NCBI RefSeq assembly: GCF_048323695.1
Contig: NZ_JBLWFT010000005.1
Location: 124,001 to 188,000 of the forward strand
Length of the DNA stretch: 64,000 nucleotides
Source: Aquisalimonas sp007126095
GTDB taxonomy: Bacteria; Pseudomonadota; Gammaproteobacteria; Nitrococcales; Aquisalimonadaceae
Direction of reading: 5' to 3'
The notes beneath the pieces were generated by a model. The model had not been told where the DNA came from, searched no databases, and worked only from the letters and a program-made list of their open reading frames with translations. Positions 21,476-30,953 of the stretch are shown one piece after another; positions within the stretch are counted from its first letter, which is position 1; each line of letters begins with the position of its first letter. The position numbers and the translations under genes were made by a program.

Positions 21476-22276
21476 ATGAACAACGCACTCGACAACCTTC
21501 TGCGCGAGCCCCGCATCTGGCGCGCCGGCAACAACCAGACCAGCCAGACCGGCCTCCCCAGCGGCTTTGCCGAGCTGGACGCCGTTCTCCCGGAAGGCGG
21601 CTGGCCCACCGGCGCCCTCACCGAAGTGCTGCACGGGGATCCGGGCATCGGAGAGCTCCGGCTGGTCATGCCGGCACTGGCACGCCTGAGCCGGGCGGGA
21701 CGCTGGATCGCCCTGGTCGCGCCACCGCACATCCCCTACGCACCGGCACTGGCCGCCCAGGGTGTGGATCTATCGCGCATCCTGCTGATCCACCCGAGGG
21801 CCGGCGGTGACACGCTTTGGGCCCTGGAGCAGGCCATGCGCTCCGGCAGCTGTGCCGCAGTCCTGGCCTGGCCGCGACAAGCGGAGTACCAGCAACTCCG
21901 GCGGTTGCAGCTGGCCGCCGAAGCCGGCCGCTGCTGGGGTCTCCTGTTCCGCCCGGAGCGGGCAGTCAGTGAACGCTCCCCGGCCGCACTGCGCCTGACC
22001 ATGCAGGGGCGCGGGGAGGACGACACCCGGGTGGACCTGCTCAAGGTCCGCGGCGCCCAGCCCCGCTCCGGGCTGATGCTGGATCTCAACAATCCGCGCA
22101 CACGCGTCCTGCCCATGCACCCGGCCAGACCAGCCGCGGCCGACACCTCTGTCAGTGGCACCAGTCAGCGCGCCCCGGTCTTCCGGCACACACCGCGGCC
22201 AACCCAGGATCGCCCACAGCTGGACCTCCCCCTGGGCCAGCCCCGTCCCCGGCGCCCGCAGCTGGTTCACCCCTGA
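21476..22276 (+). CDS. imuA: Translesion synthesis accessory protein ImuA
   Basis: RecA/SulA-like partner of the ImuB-DnaE2 mutasome (266 aa). It has the RecA-fold start LPSGFAELDAVLPEGGWPTGALTEVL and the segment GRWIALVAPPHIPYAPALAAQGVD typical of ImuA. The Walker A lysine region is degenerate (HGDPGIGEL), as is usual in this family. The C-terminus is Arg/Pro-rich. It lies 68 nt after lexA on the same strand, with no LexA box of its own, so it depends on the lexA promoter. Confidence 0.92.
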   Translation: MNNALDNLLREPRIWRAGNNQTSQTGLPSGFAELDAVLPEGGWPTGALTEVLHGDPGIGELRLVMPALARLSRAGRWIALVAPPHIPYAPALAAQGVDLSRILLIHPRAGGDTLWALEQAMRSGSCAAVLAWPRQAEYQQLRRLQLAAEAGRCWGLLFRPERAVSERSPAALRLTMQGRGEDDTRVDLLKVRGAQPRSGLMLDLNNPRTRVLPMHPARPAAADTSVSGTSQRAPVFRHTPRPTQDRPQLDLPLGQPRPRRPQLVHP

Positions 22277-22342
22277 ACCGGCTGCGGCTCCAGCTGATCA
22301 CGCCGAGGCCACGCCACTGCTGCGTTTGACGGAGGCCGCCGC

Positions 22343-23764
22343 ATGCTGTGGTTTGCGCTTCAGCTGCCGCTGTTTCCCATCGAGTCACTGGGCCATGGCA
22401 CAACGTCCCGTGCCATCGGCGTCATCGAACAGCGGCAGATCACGTTCCTCAACCATGCCGCGAGAGAGGTCGGCATCCGTCCGCACATGACCCCCGGCGA
22501 AGCGCGGGCGTTGAGCGATGACATACTGCTGCTGCCACGACAGCGGGAGACCGAAGTCCGCAGCCTGCACCACCTCGCGGGGTGGGCCTATCAGTTCAGC
22601 GGTCAGGTCAGCCCGCGCACACCGAACGGCCTGTTACTGGAAGTCGGCGGCAGCCTGCGCCTGTTCGGCGGCCTGCACACGCTCTGCCGGGGGATCACCG
22701 AGGAGCTGGAACCCCTCGGCCATGCCTACTGTTACGGCATTGCCCCCACCCCCACGGCCGCCTGGATGCTGGCATCCGGCGGGGTGCGGCGCCCGGTCAC
22801 AAGGCTCGCTGACCTGCCTGAAAGGCTCGCGCCTCTGCCCTGCGCTGTCCTTGAGTTGCCACAGGCACAGCAGCAGGCACTCCGTGGCCTCGGCCTGCAG
22901 ACCCTCGGAGACTGCCTGCGGTTGCCACGCCGGGATCTCGCCCGCCGCTTCGGTCGCGGGCTGCTACTTCAGCTCGAGCACGCCCTGGGCGAGCGCCCGG
23001 AACCGCGCCACGGCCATCAGCCACCGCAGCGCTTCCACCGCCAGCTGGACCTCCCGGCTGAAGCGCACGACACCCGCTCCGTTGCCTTTGCACTGCAGCG
23101 GGTGCTGCGCGAACTCACCGGCCTGCTGCGCGGGCTCGACGGCGGCGCCCAGTCACTGCAACTGGAGCTGCTGCATGCACGCCGGACAGCAACGCGGCTG
23201 CACATCGGTCTGTTGCGGGCCAGCCGCGACCCCGACCACCTGCTGGATGTCTGCCAGCACCGGCTGGATCGCGAAGCGCTGGCAGCTCCGGTCATCGGCC
23301 TGCGCCTGCGGGTCGACCGCATTCACCCCCTTGCCCCGGAAACGGGCGCGCTTCTCCCCGACCCTGCAGGGGATCGTGCGCAGCAGCAACAGTACCTGCG
23401 GGAACGGCTGGGGGCACGCCTCGGAGAGGAGGCCGTGCAGGAGCTGGGCCTTGTTGCCGATCACCGCCCGGAGCGCGCGTGGCAGCCCCAGGCCTCCGAC
23501 ACCACCGACACGGGCCCCGCGGGCGAACGCCCGCTCTGGCTGCTCCCGCAGCCCACCCTGCTACGCCAGCAACAGGGGCTACCGTGCTGGCACGGCCCGC
23601 TCACCCTGGAGCACGGGCCGGAGCGCATCGAAACCGGCTGGTGGGATGGCGGCGATGTCTGCCGCGATTATTACCACGCCCGCGCCTCGCAGGGCAGCCG
23701 GCTGTGGATCTATCAGGACCGCCGAAGCGGGAACCACTGGTTTCTCCACGGTTTTTTTGGCTGA
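22343..23764 (+). CDS. imuB: DNA polymerase Y-family protein ImuB
   Basis: Catalytically inactive Y-family polymerase homolog that scaffolds DnaE2 on the clamp (473 aa). The palm-like N-terminus (MLWFALQLPLFPIESL, then LLLEVGGSLRLFGG) lacks the paired acidic residues of active Y polymerases. A helix-hairpin region lies near LRGLGLQTLGDCLRLPRRDLARRFG. It follows imuA by 66 nt. The third mutasome gene, dnaE2, is not next but 2.6 kb downstream, after an ABC transporter. Confidence 0.92.
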   Translation: MLWFALQLPLFPIESLGHGTTSRAIGVIEQRQITFLNHAAREVGIRPHMTPGEARALSDDILLLPRQRETEVRSLHHLAGWAYQFSGQVSPRTPNGLLLEVGGSLRLFGGLHTLCRGITEELEPLGHAYCYGIAPTPTAAWMLASGGVRRPVTRLADLPERLAPLPCAVLELPQAQQQALRGLGLQTLGDCLRLPRRDLARRFGRGLLLQLEHALGERPEPRHGHQPPQRFHRQLDLPAEAHDTRSVAFALQRVLRELTGLLRGLDGGAQSLQLELLHARRTATRLHIGLLRASRDPDHLLDVCQHRLDREALAAPVIGLRLRVDRIHPLAPETGALLPDPAGDRAQQQQYLRERLGARLGEEAVQELGLVADHRPERAWQPQASDTTDTGPAGERPLWLLPQPTLLRQQQGLPCWHGPLTLEHGPERIETGWWDGGDVCRDYYHARASQGSRLWIYQDRRSGNHWFLHGFFG

Positions 23765-23790
23765 CCCCGGCATCGGCCCAGTGTGCCAGT

Positions 23791-23819
23791 TTGACACGCT
23801 CACACCCCCGCCCTACGGT
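23791..23819 (+). promoter_or_regulatory. sigma70 promoter of the amino acid ABC operon
   Basis: TTGACA (23791-23796), a 17-nt spacer, then TACGGT (23814-23819), 38 nt before the binding-protein start. It gives the transporter its own transcription apart from lexA-imuAB. Confidence 0.6.
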
Positions 23820-23857
23820 CAAGTAAGTAAAGGATCCCCACAGAAGGAGCTCATGCC

Positions 23858-24604
23858 ATGCGAAAAACAGCCTTGGCTCTCTGTACCGGTATCGCCCTGC
23901 TCGCGTTCACGGCCGCCGCTCAAGCCGAGCGACTCTCCATCGCCATTCCGTCCGGATTCGTCCCCTTCATGTTCGAGGAAGACAGCGAATGGAGCGGATT
24001 CGAGATCGAACTCTGGGAAGCCATCGCCGAGGAGAACGACTGGGAGTACGAATACGACACCATGAACTTCTCCGGCATCATCACCGCCCTGCAGACCGGA
24101 CGCGTGGACGGGGCCATTGCCGCCATTACCATCACCTCCGAGCGCGAGGAGACCATGGACTTCTCCCACGCCTATTACGACAGCGGCCTGATGCTCATGG
24201 TGCGCGAGGATGAAGAGGCCGTCAGCGGTATCGATGATCTCGACGGCAAGACCCTCGCGGTAACCACCGGCACCACCAGCGACGACTACGCCGAAGCCAA
24301 TCTGCCGAATACCGAGATCACCCGCTTCTCCCGCGCCGAGCAGGCCTATCTGGAACTGCGCTCGGGCCGGGTCGACGCCGCCCTTCACGACACGCCCAAC
24401 GTGCTCTACTACATCGACACCGCCGGCGACGGCGAGGTCAAGGCCGTGGGCGAGAACCTGGAGGCCCAGTCCTACGCCATGGCCTTCCCCCGGGACAGCG
24501 AACTGCGCAACGCCTTCAACATCACGTTGCTCGCCATGATGGAAGACGGCCGCTACGCCGAAATCTACGAACGCTGGTTCGGCGAGGAACCCAGCCCCCG
24601 CTGA
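23858..24604 (+). CDS. Polar amino acid (glutamine-type) ABC transporter substrate-binding protein
   Basis: Periplasmic binding protein of the GlnH/HisJ class (248 aa). A Sec signal peptide ends after A23 (AAAQA|ERLS). The bilobed SBP_bac_3 domain follows with FSGIITALQTGRVDGAIAAI and DFSHAYYDSGLML. It is strongly acidic. It is the first gene of an SBP-permease-ATPase operon, with a ribosome site AGGAG just upstream. The substrate is probably glutamine or another polar amino acid, but it cannot be fixed from sequence. Confidence 0.92.
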   Translation: MRKTALALCTGIALLAFTAAAQAERLSIAIPSGFVPFMFEEDSEWSGFEIELWEAIAEENDWEYEYDTMNFSGIITALQTGRVDGAIAAITITSEREETMDFSHAYYDSGLMLMVREDEEAVSGIDDLDGKTLAVTTGTTSDDYAEANLPNTEITRFSRAEQAYLELRSGRVDAALHDTPNVLYYIDTAGDGEVKAVGENLEAQSYAMAFPRDSELRNAFNITLLAMMEDGRYAEIYERWFGEEPSPR

Positions 24605-24614
24605 TGCTTCCACG

Positions 24615-24640
24615 CCCGTCGCCGGCACCCCGGCGGCGGG
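24615..24640 (+). other. Strong intercistronic hairpin between binding protein and permease
   Basis: CCCGTCGCCGG (24615-24625) and CCGGCGGCGGG (24630-24640) form an 11-bp stem with a 4-nt loop and no T-run. Such hairpins after SBP genes usually stabilise the upstream message and lower distal expression. Confidence 0.6.
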
Positions 24641-24676
24641 TCACTCCGGACACCCTTTTCCAGGGAGGACCGCTCC

Positions 24677-25329
24677 ATGGATTTCCGCTGGGACGTGGTC
24701 TGGACGGCCATGCCGCAGATGATCCAGGGCGCACAGCTCACCGCCCAGATCACCCTCCTCGGCATCGGCGGCGGACTCATCATCGGCACACTCTGCGGCC
24801 TGATCATGGCGTTCCGGATCCCCGTGATCCACTGGCTGGTGTTCGCCTATGTCTCGGTCATTCGCGGCACGCCCATCGTGGTGCAGGCGATGTTCATCTA
24901 CTTCGCCCTGCCCATGACGCTGGACATCACTCTGTCCGGTTTCGCGGCGGCATCGCTGTGCCTGGCCATGAACGCCGGCGCCTACATCACCGAGATCGTC
25001 CGCGGAGCGGTCATCTCCATCGACAAGGGGCTCACCGACGCCGGCCTGGCGCTGGGCATGTCGTATCCGCAGGTGCTGATGACGGTGGTGGGCCCGCTCG
25101 CCTTCCGGCGGACCATCCCGCCACTGGGCAACCAGTTCATCATCAGCCTCAAGGACTCGGCGCTGTTTCTCGTGATCGGGGTGGCGGAGCTGGCCCAGCG
25201 CGGCGAACAGCTCACGGCCCAGACCGGGCGGGCGCTGGAGATCTGGACGGCGGTGGCGGTGTTCTACCTGATCATGACCTTCACACTCGCCATGATCATG
25301 CGCCTGATCGAACGGAGGATGACCATCCT

Positions 25330-25333
<4 letters not shown>
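24677..25333 (+). CDS. Amino acid ABC transporter permease (GlnP/HisM family)
   Basis: Inner-membrane permease (218 aa) with about five hydrophobic spans. The N-terminal part reads AQITLLGIGGGLIIGTLCGLI, the family region is SVIRGTPIVVQAMFIYF, and the EAA loop is near DAGLALGMSYPQVLMTVVGP. It has the ribosome site CCAGGGAGGA and follows the binding-protein gene by 72 nt containing a hairpin. Its stop overlaps the ATPase start (GTGA). Confidence 0.93.
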
Positions 25334-26061
<728 letters not shown>

Positions 26062-26082
26062 ACCCAGCCCACCCCGCCCCCT

Positions 26083-26338
26083 GTAGGAGCGGCTTCAGCC
26101 GCGACCAGAGCGGAGCGTTTTGCCTGTCACGCTGCCCCCGGCTTCCGGATAAGCACAGGCGCTGGTCGGGTGATCCGGTCGCGGACTGTCACTGGCCATG
26201 GATGGCCAGTGCAAGCGTACAGGGATGTATTCACAGCGTGTCCGTGACCGGATTACCCGAGCGGCGCCCCCGGATCGAAGCCACCCGGGTGGGGCTGGTA
26301 CAACGCTCCGCTCTGGTCGCGGCTGAAGCCGCTCCTAC
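26083..26338. repeat. 256-bp nested palindromic element (REPIN-like)
   Basis: Perfect 37-nt inverted ends at 26083-26119 and 26302-26338, beginning GTAGGAGCGGCTTCAGCCGC (itself a REP-type palindrome). Inside is a second inverted pair, 26159-26186 and 26240-26267, matching at 24 of 28 positions. Within that is a small hairpin ACTGGCC/GGCCAGT (26191-26210). It has no ORF of note. It fills most of the 335-nt gap between the ABC ATPase and dnaE2. The outer ends resemble Pseudomonas-type REP sequences. Confidence 0.85.
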
Positions 26339-26373
26339 GGGGGATTCACGGGGTTAGCGGGTTCCCCTGATAA

Positions 26374-26389
26374 CTGTATATTTGTACAG
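26374..26389. promoter_or_regulatory. LexA box upstream of dnaE2
   Basis: CTGTATATTTGTACAG fits CTGT-N8-ACAG exactly, within the longer palindrome AACTGTATATTTGTACAGTT. It ends only 7 nt before the dnaE2 ATG. A TATATT inside the box (26377-26382) may be the -10 element. Confidence 0.92.
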
Positions 26390-26396
26390 TTATCAA

Positions 26397-29300
26397 ATGG
26401 CTTATACGGAACTCCACTGCATCACCAACTTCACCTTCCTGCGCGGCGCCTCCCACCCGGAGGAACTGGTGGCGCGAGCGGCGGAGCTCGGCTATGACGG
26501 CCTCGCGATCACCGACGAGTGCTCCGTCGCCGGCGTCGTCCGCGCCCACGGCGCCGCACGCGAGCATGGACTGCAGCTCATCATCGGCAGCGAGTTGCAC
26601 CTGGCCGACGGCCCCGTGGTAGTACTGCTCGCGCCCCACCGGCAGGCCTACGCACAGCTCTGCGCCCTGATCAGCCTCGGCCGCACCAGCGCCCCCAAGG
26701 GCAGCTACCAGATCCATCGCAGTGACCTGGAGCAGAGCGTCCCCGACTGTCTCGCACTACTGATCCCCGAAACACCCGCGGACCCGGAACACACCGCCTG
26801 GTTCGGCGCCCATTTCCGCGGCCGGGGCTGGATCGCCGTGCAGCTGTACAACGGCCCCGACGACGCCGCCCGACTGGCCGAGCTGGACAGCCTGGCTGAC
26901 TGCTCCGGTCTGCCGCTGGTAGCCGCCGGCGGGGTACTGATGCACCGCCGCGGCCGTCGCGCCCTGCAGGACACGCTCGCCGCCATTCGTCACAACCGGC
27001 CGGTCCAGGAGCTGGGCTACGCGCTCATGCCCAACGGTGAGCGCCACCTCCGTGCGCTCCGGCGTCTGCAACGGCTCTACCCCGACGCGCTGCTGGCCGA
27101 GACGCGTCACATCACCGCGCAGTGCACCTTCAGCCTGGACGAGCTGCGTTACGAATATCCCGAGGAGCTGGTCCCCCCGGGCAGCACGCCCGCGGCGCAC
27201 CTGCGCGCACTGGTCGCCGACGGTGCGCGACGGCGCTGGCCGGGCGGCCCCCCCGACCACGTCAACACATTGCTGGAGCGGGAGCTGGCCCTGATCGCGG
27301 AGCTTCGCTACGAGGCCTATTTTCTCACCGTACACGACGTGGTGGCCTTCGCCCGCAGCCGCGGCATTCTCTGCCAAGGGCGTGGCTCCGCGGCCAACTC
27401 GGCCGTGTGCTTCGCACTGGGCGTCACCGAAGTGGACCCGGCCGACAGCCAGTTGCTGTTCGAGCGTTTCATCTCCCGGGACCGCGGCGAGCCCCCGGAC
27501 ATCGACGTGGACTTCGAGCACGAACGCCGCGAAGAGGTGATCCAGTACATCTACCGCAAGTACGGGCGTCACCGCGCCGCCCTGGCGGCCACGGTGATCA
27601 GCTACCGCCCCCGCAGCGCCCTGCGCGACGTGGGACGCGCCCTGGGGCTGAAGCCCGACCAGACCGAGCGACTCGCCAGCGCCGTCCAGTGGTGGGACGG
27701 CAGCGACATCGCTCCCGACCGCATCCGCGAAGCAGGATTCGACCCGGACAATCCGATCATCCACCGGGTGCTCACCCTGAGCCGCGAGCTACTCGGATTT
27801 CCGCGCCACCTGTCCCAGCATGTGGGCGGTTTCGTCATCTCCCAGGGGCCGCTGGCGGAGCTGGTTCCCACGGAGAACGCCGCCATGGAGGGCCGCTCAA
27901 TCATCCAGTGGGACAAGGACGACCTGGAATCCCTGGGCCTGCTCAAGGTGGACGTGCTGGCCCTGGGCATGCTCTCCGCCATCCGGCGCGCTTTCGACCT
28001 GCTCGAACACCACTACGGCATCAGCAGGACCATGGCCGACATTCCCCGCAACAACGACCCGTACTTCGCCATGCTCCAGCGGGGCGACTCCGTGGGCGTC
28101 TTCCAGGTGGAGTCCCGGGCGCAGATGGCCATGCTGCCGCGCCTCAAACCGGAGTGCTTCTACGACCTGGTCATCGAAGTCGCCATCGTCCGCCCCGGCC
28201 CCATCCAGGGCGACATGGTCCATCCCTACCTGCAGCGTCGTGACGCGCGTCGCAACAGCAACGTGGAGCCGGACTACCCCAGCCAGGAGGTCAGAGAGGT
28301 CCTGGAGCGCACCCTTGGCGTGCCCATTTTCCAGGAGCAGGTCATGAAACTCGCCGAAGTGGCTGCCGGCTTCACTCCGGACGAAGCGGATCAGCTGCGC
28401 CGCTCCATGGCCGCGTGGCGCAAACGCGGCGGTCTGGGCCATTTCGAGCAGCGCCTCCACGACGGCATGCGTGCCAACGGCTACAGCGATGACTTTGCCA
28501 CCCGCATCTTCCGGCAGATCCAGGGGTTCGGCGAGTACGGTTTCCCGGAATCCCACGCCGCCAGCTTCGCGCTGCTGGTATGCGTCTCCGCCTGGCTGAA
28601 GTGCCATTATCCGGCCGCGTTCACCTGCGCCCTGCTGAACAGCCAGCCCATGGGCTTCTACGCACCGGCCCAGCTGGTGCGCGATGCCCGTGAGCATGGG
28701 GTCAGCGTGCGGCCGGTGGATGTCACCACCAGCCAGTGGGACTGCACCCTGGAGCCCACTGCCGGCGACCACGCCCTGCGGCTGGGCCTGCGCATGGTCA
28801 AAGGCCTCTCCAGGGACGGCGCCGACCGCCTGATCGCCACCCGGGACACGGCTCCATTGGGCACTGTGGAAGACCTGGCCCATAGGGCCGAACTGGAGCA
28901 GCGGGATCTCTCGGCCCTGGCAAACGCCGGCGCGCTGGAGCCCCTCTCCGGCCATCGCCGCAACGCCTGGTGGCAGGTGCTGGGAGTGGACCGGGACCAC
29001 CCGCTGGTGGCTCGGGCCGGCCACGGCGACGACACCCCGCACCTTGAGCGCCCGAGCACTGGCGACGACCTGATCGCGGACTACGGCAGCACCGGACTGA
29101 CCCTGGGCCCCCACCCGGTGGCGCTGCTGCGGGAGCAACTGCAACAGTGGCGTTTCCGCAGCGCCGCCGATCTGAACACCCTGGACAACGCGCCGGTTGC
29201 CCGGGCCGCCGGCATTGTCATCAACCGCCAGCGCCCCGGCTCGGCGGGTGGCGTCACCTTCCTCACCCTGGAAGACGAAACCGGCACTATCAACGTGGTG

Positions 29301-29474
29301 GTCTGGCGCCGGCTGGCCGAGGCCCAGCGCCGCACGCTGCTGGGCTCACGCCTGCTGGGCGTGGTCGGCCAGTGGGAGCGGAAGAACGGTGTCTGCCACC
29401 TCATTGCCGGGCGGCTGGAGGACCACTCCACGCTGCTGGGGGAGTTGCCGACGAAATCGCGGGACTTTCATTAA
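26397..29474 (+). CDS. dnaE2: Error-prone DNA polymerase DnaE2 (ImuC)
   Basis: Alpha-subunit-like C-family polymerase for SOS-induced translesion synthesis (1025 aa, family length). The order is an N-terminal PHP domain (AYTELHCITNFTFLRGASHPEEL), a polymerase palm with the catalytic PPDIDVDFEHERREEV, fingers (GRSIIQWDKDDLESLGLLKVD), HhH, and a C-terminal OB fold (VTFLTLEDETGTINVVVWRR). The ATG at 26397 directly follows a LexA box and has no Shine-Dalgarno sequence. A TTG five codons upstream lies inside the box and is unlikely. Works with ImuA and ImuB encoded upstream. Confidence 0.95.
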   Translation: MAYTELHCITNFTFLRGASHPEELVARAAELGYDGLAITDECSVAGVVRAHGAAREHGLQLIIGSELHLADGPVVVLLAPHRQAYAQLCALISLGRTSAPKGSYQIHRSDLEQSVPDCLALLIPETPADPEHTAWFGAHFRGRGWIAVQLYNGPDDAARLAELDSLADCSGLPLVAAGGVLMHRRGRRALQDTLAAIRHNRPVQELGYALMPNGERHLRALRRLQRLYPDALLAETRHITAQCTFSLDELRYEYPEELVPPGSTPAAHLRALVADGARRRWPGGPPDHVNTLLERELALIAELRYEAYFLTVHDVVAFARSRGILCQGRGSAANSAVCFALGVTEVDPADSQLLFERFISRDRGEPPDIDVDFEHERREEVIQYIYRKYGRHRAALAATVISYRPRSALRDVGRALGLKPDQTERLASAVQWWDGSDIAPDRIREAGFDPDNPIIHRVLTLSRELLGFPRHLSQHVGGFVISQGPLAELVPTENAAMEGRSIIQWDKDDLESLGLLKVDVLALGMLSAIRRAFDLLEHHYGISRTMADIPRNNDPYFAMLQRGDSVGVFQVESRAQMAMLPRLKPECFYDLVIEVAIVRPGPIQGDMVHPYLQRRDARRNSNVEPDYPSQEVREVLERTLGVPIFQEQVMKLAEVAAGFTPDEADQLRRSMAAWRKRGGLGHFEQRLHDGMRANGYSDDFATRIFRQIQGFGEYGFPESHAASFALLVCVSAWLKCHYPAAFTCALLNSQPMGFYAPAQLVRDAREHGVSVRPVDVTTSQWDCTLEPTAGDHALRLGLRMVKGLSRDGADRLIATRDTAPLGTVEDLAHRAELEQRDLSALANAGALEPLSGHRRNAWWQVLGVDRDHPLVARAGHGDDTPHLERPSTGDDLIADYGSTGLTLGPHPVALLREQLQQWRFRSAADLNTLDNAPVARAAGIVINRQRPGSAGGVTFLTLEDETGTINVVVWRRLAEAQRRTLLGSRLLGVVGQWERKNGVCHLIAGRLEDHSTLLGELPTKSRDFH

Positions 29475-29490
29475 CCTGTCATGGCGGAAG

Positions 29491-29516
29491 CGGTGGACCT
29501 GAAGGTCCACCCTACG
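29491..29516. repeat. Single REP unit, GGACCTGAAGGTCC family
   Basis: GGTGGACCTGAAGGTCCACC (29492-29511) followed by CTACG, identical to the right half of the doublet at 13117-13136. It fills the 61-nt gap between the convergent genes dnaE2 and cysS and may act as a bidirectional hairpin. Confidence 0.85.
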
Positions 29517-29535
29517 CGAGCGGCGGCACAGGTGT

Positions 29536-30933
29536 TTAGCCGCCCCGACGCCAGGTGCTGCCGGCGGCGCTGTCCTCGATGACGATGCCGCGGGCCTGGA
29601 GATCGTCGCGGATGCGGTCGGCGGTAGCGAAGTCCTTCGCCTTGCGCGCGGCCTGCCGCTGGGCCAGCAGGTCATCGATATCGGCGGCGGTCAGGCCGGG
29701 AACCACCGCTTCGTCGCCGCCTCCCTTGAGATAGACGTCCGGCTCGGTCTGCAGCAGGCCGAGCACACCGCCGAGATCCCGGAGCAGCCCGGCGAGACGG
29801 GCCGCCTCCGCGGCGTCGGTGTCCCGGGCGCGATTGACCTCACGTGCCAGCTCGAAGAGCACGGCCAGCGCCTCGGGGGTATTGAAGTCGTCATCCATGG
29901 CGGCGTGGAAACGCTCACGGAAGGACAGGCCGGCGTCGCCGGGAGCGGCCGGCTCGACGCCACGCAGGGCCAGATACAACCGCTCGGCGGCACCCCGGGC
30001 ATTCTCCAGGGCCTCCGCCGTGTAGTTCAGCGGGCTGCGATAGTGGCTGGAGAGCAGAAAGTGCCGCACCTCCTCGGGCCGGTACTGCGCCAGGATGTCG
30101 CGGACGGTGAAGAAGTTGCCCAGGGACTTGGCCATCTTCTCGTCGTCCACGCGCACGTGGCCGTTGTGCATCCAGTAGTTCACGAACGGGTGGTCATGGG
30201 CACCCTCGCTCTGGGCGATTTCATTCTCGTGGTGGGGAAACTGCAGATCCAGTCCGCCACCGTGGATATCAAAGTGCTCCCCCAGATGCTCGGCGGACAT
30301 GGCCGAGCACTCGATGTGCCAGCCGGGCCGGCCATCGCCCCAGGGGGAGGGCCAGCTCGGCTCGCCCGGTTTGGCCCGCTTCCACAGCACGAAATCGCCC
30401 GGATGACGCTTGTCCGTTTCCACATCCACGCGCGCCCCGGCCCGCAGGTCTTCCAGGCGCTTGCCCGAGAGCTTGCCGTACCCGGGGAAGCCGGCCACGT
30501 TGTAGTAGACGTCGCCGTTGTCCCCCTGGTACGCCAGCTCCTTGTCCATGAGGCGCTGAATCAGGGCCTGCATGGCATCCACCGACTGGGTCGCCCGGGG
30601 CTCGTGGTCCGGCGGCAGCACGCCGAGTGCGCGCTCGTCCTCGTGCATGGCCTCGATGAAGCGCTCTGTGAGCTGATCCGGCGCGATGCCGGTCTCGTTG
30701 GCGCGGTTGATGATCTTGTCGTCGATGTCGGTGATGTTGCGCACGTAGGTCAGCCGGTAACCAAGATGGCGGAGATAGCGCGCCACCACATCGAACACCA
30801 CCAGTGCCCGGGCGTGGCCCAGATGGCAGTAGTCGTAGACGGTCATGCCACAGACGTACATGCGGACCTCGCCTTCCCGGATCGGGCGGAAGGTCTCCTT
30901 GGACCGCGTGAGGCTGTTGTAGATCTCGAGCAT
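29536..30933 (-). CDS. cysS: Cysteinyl-tRNA synthetase
   Basis: Charges tRNA-Cys (465 aa, standard). Class I signatures are HLGH (37-40) in CHLGHARALVVFD and KMAKSLGN. Zinc ligands include C28 (YVCGMTVYD), the C of WHIECSAM and the HHENEIAQSEG histidine. It lies 20 nt after gltX, so the two tRNA synthetases form an operon. Confidence 0.97.
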   Translation of the reverse strand: MLEIYNSLTRSKETFRPIREGEVRMYVCGMTVYDYCHLGHARALVVFDVVARYLRHLGYRLTYVRNITDIDDKIINRANETGIAPDQLTERFIEAMHEDERALGVLPPDHEPRATQSVDAMQALIQRLMDKELAYQGDNGDVYYNVAGFPGYGKLSGKRLEDLRAGARVDVETDKRHPGDFVLWKRAKPGEPSWPSPWGDGRPGWHIECSAMSAEHLGEHFDIHGGGLDLQFPHHENEIAQSEGAHDHPFVNYWMHNGHVRVDDEKMAKSLGNFFTVRDILAQYRPEEVRHFLLSSHYRSPLNYTAEALENARGAAERLYLALRGVEPAAPGDAGLSFRERFHAAMDDDFNTPEALAVLFELAREVNRARDTDAAEAARLAGLLRDLGGVLGLLQTEPDVYLKGGGDEAVVPGLTAADIDDLLAQRQAARKAKDFATADRIRDDLQARGIVIEDSAAGSTWRRGG

Positions 30934-30953
30934 GTATCCGTCTCCGTCGTGGG

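Noticed and set aside
24604..25329. Long N-terminal extension of the amino acid ABC ATPase
   Set aside because: The extension reads through the permease gene in another frame with no homology. The GTG at 25330 gives the normal family length.
26083..26338. Insertion sequence or transposon suggested by terminal inverted repeats
   Set aside because: No transposase frame fits between the repeats and no target duplication is evident. It is better described as a REPIN/MITE-like palindrome.
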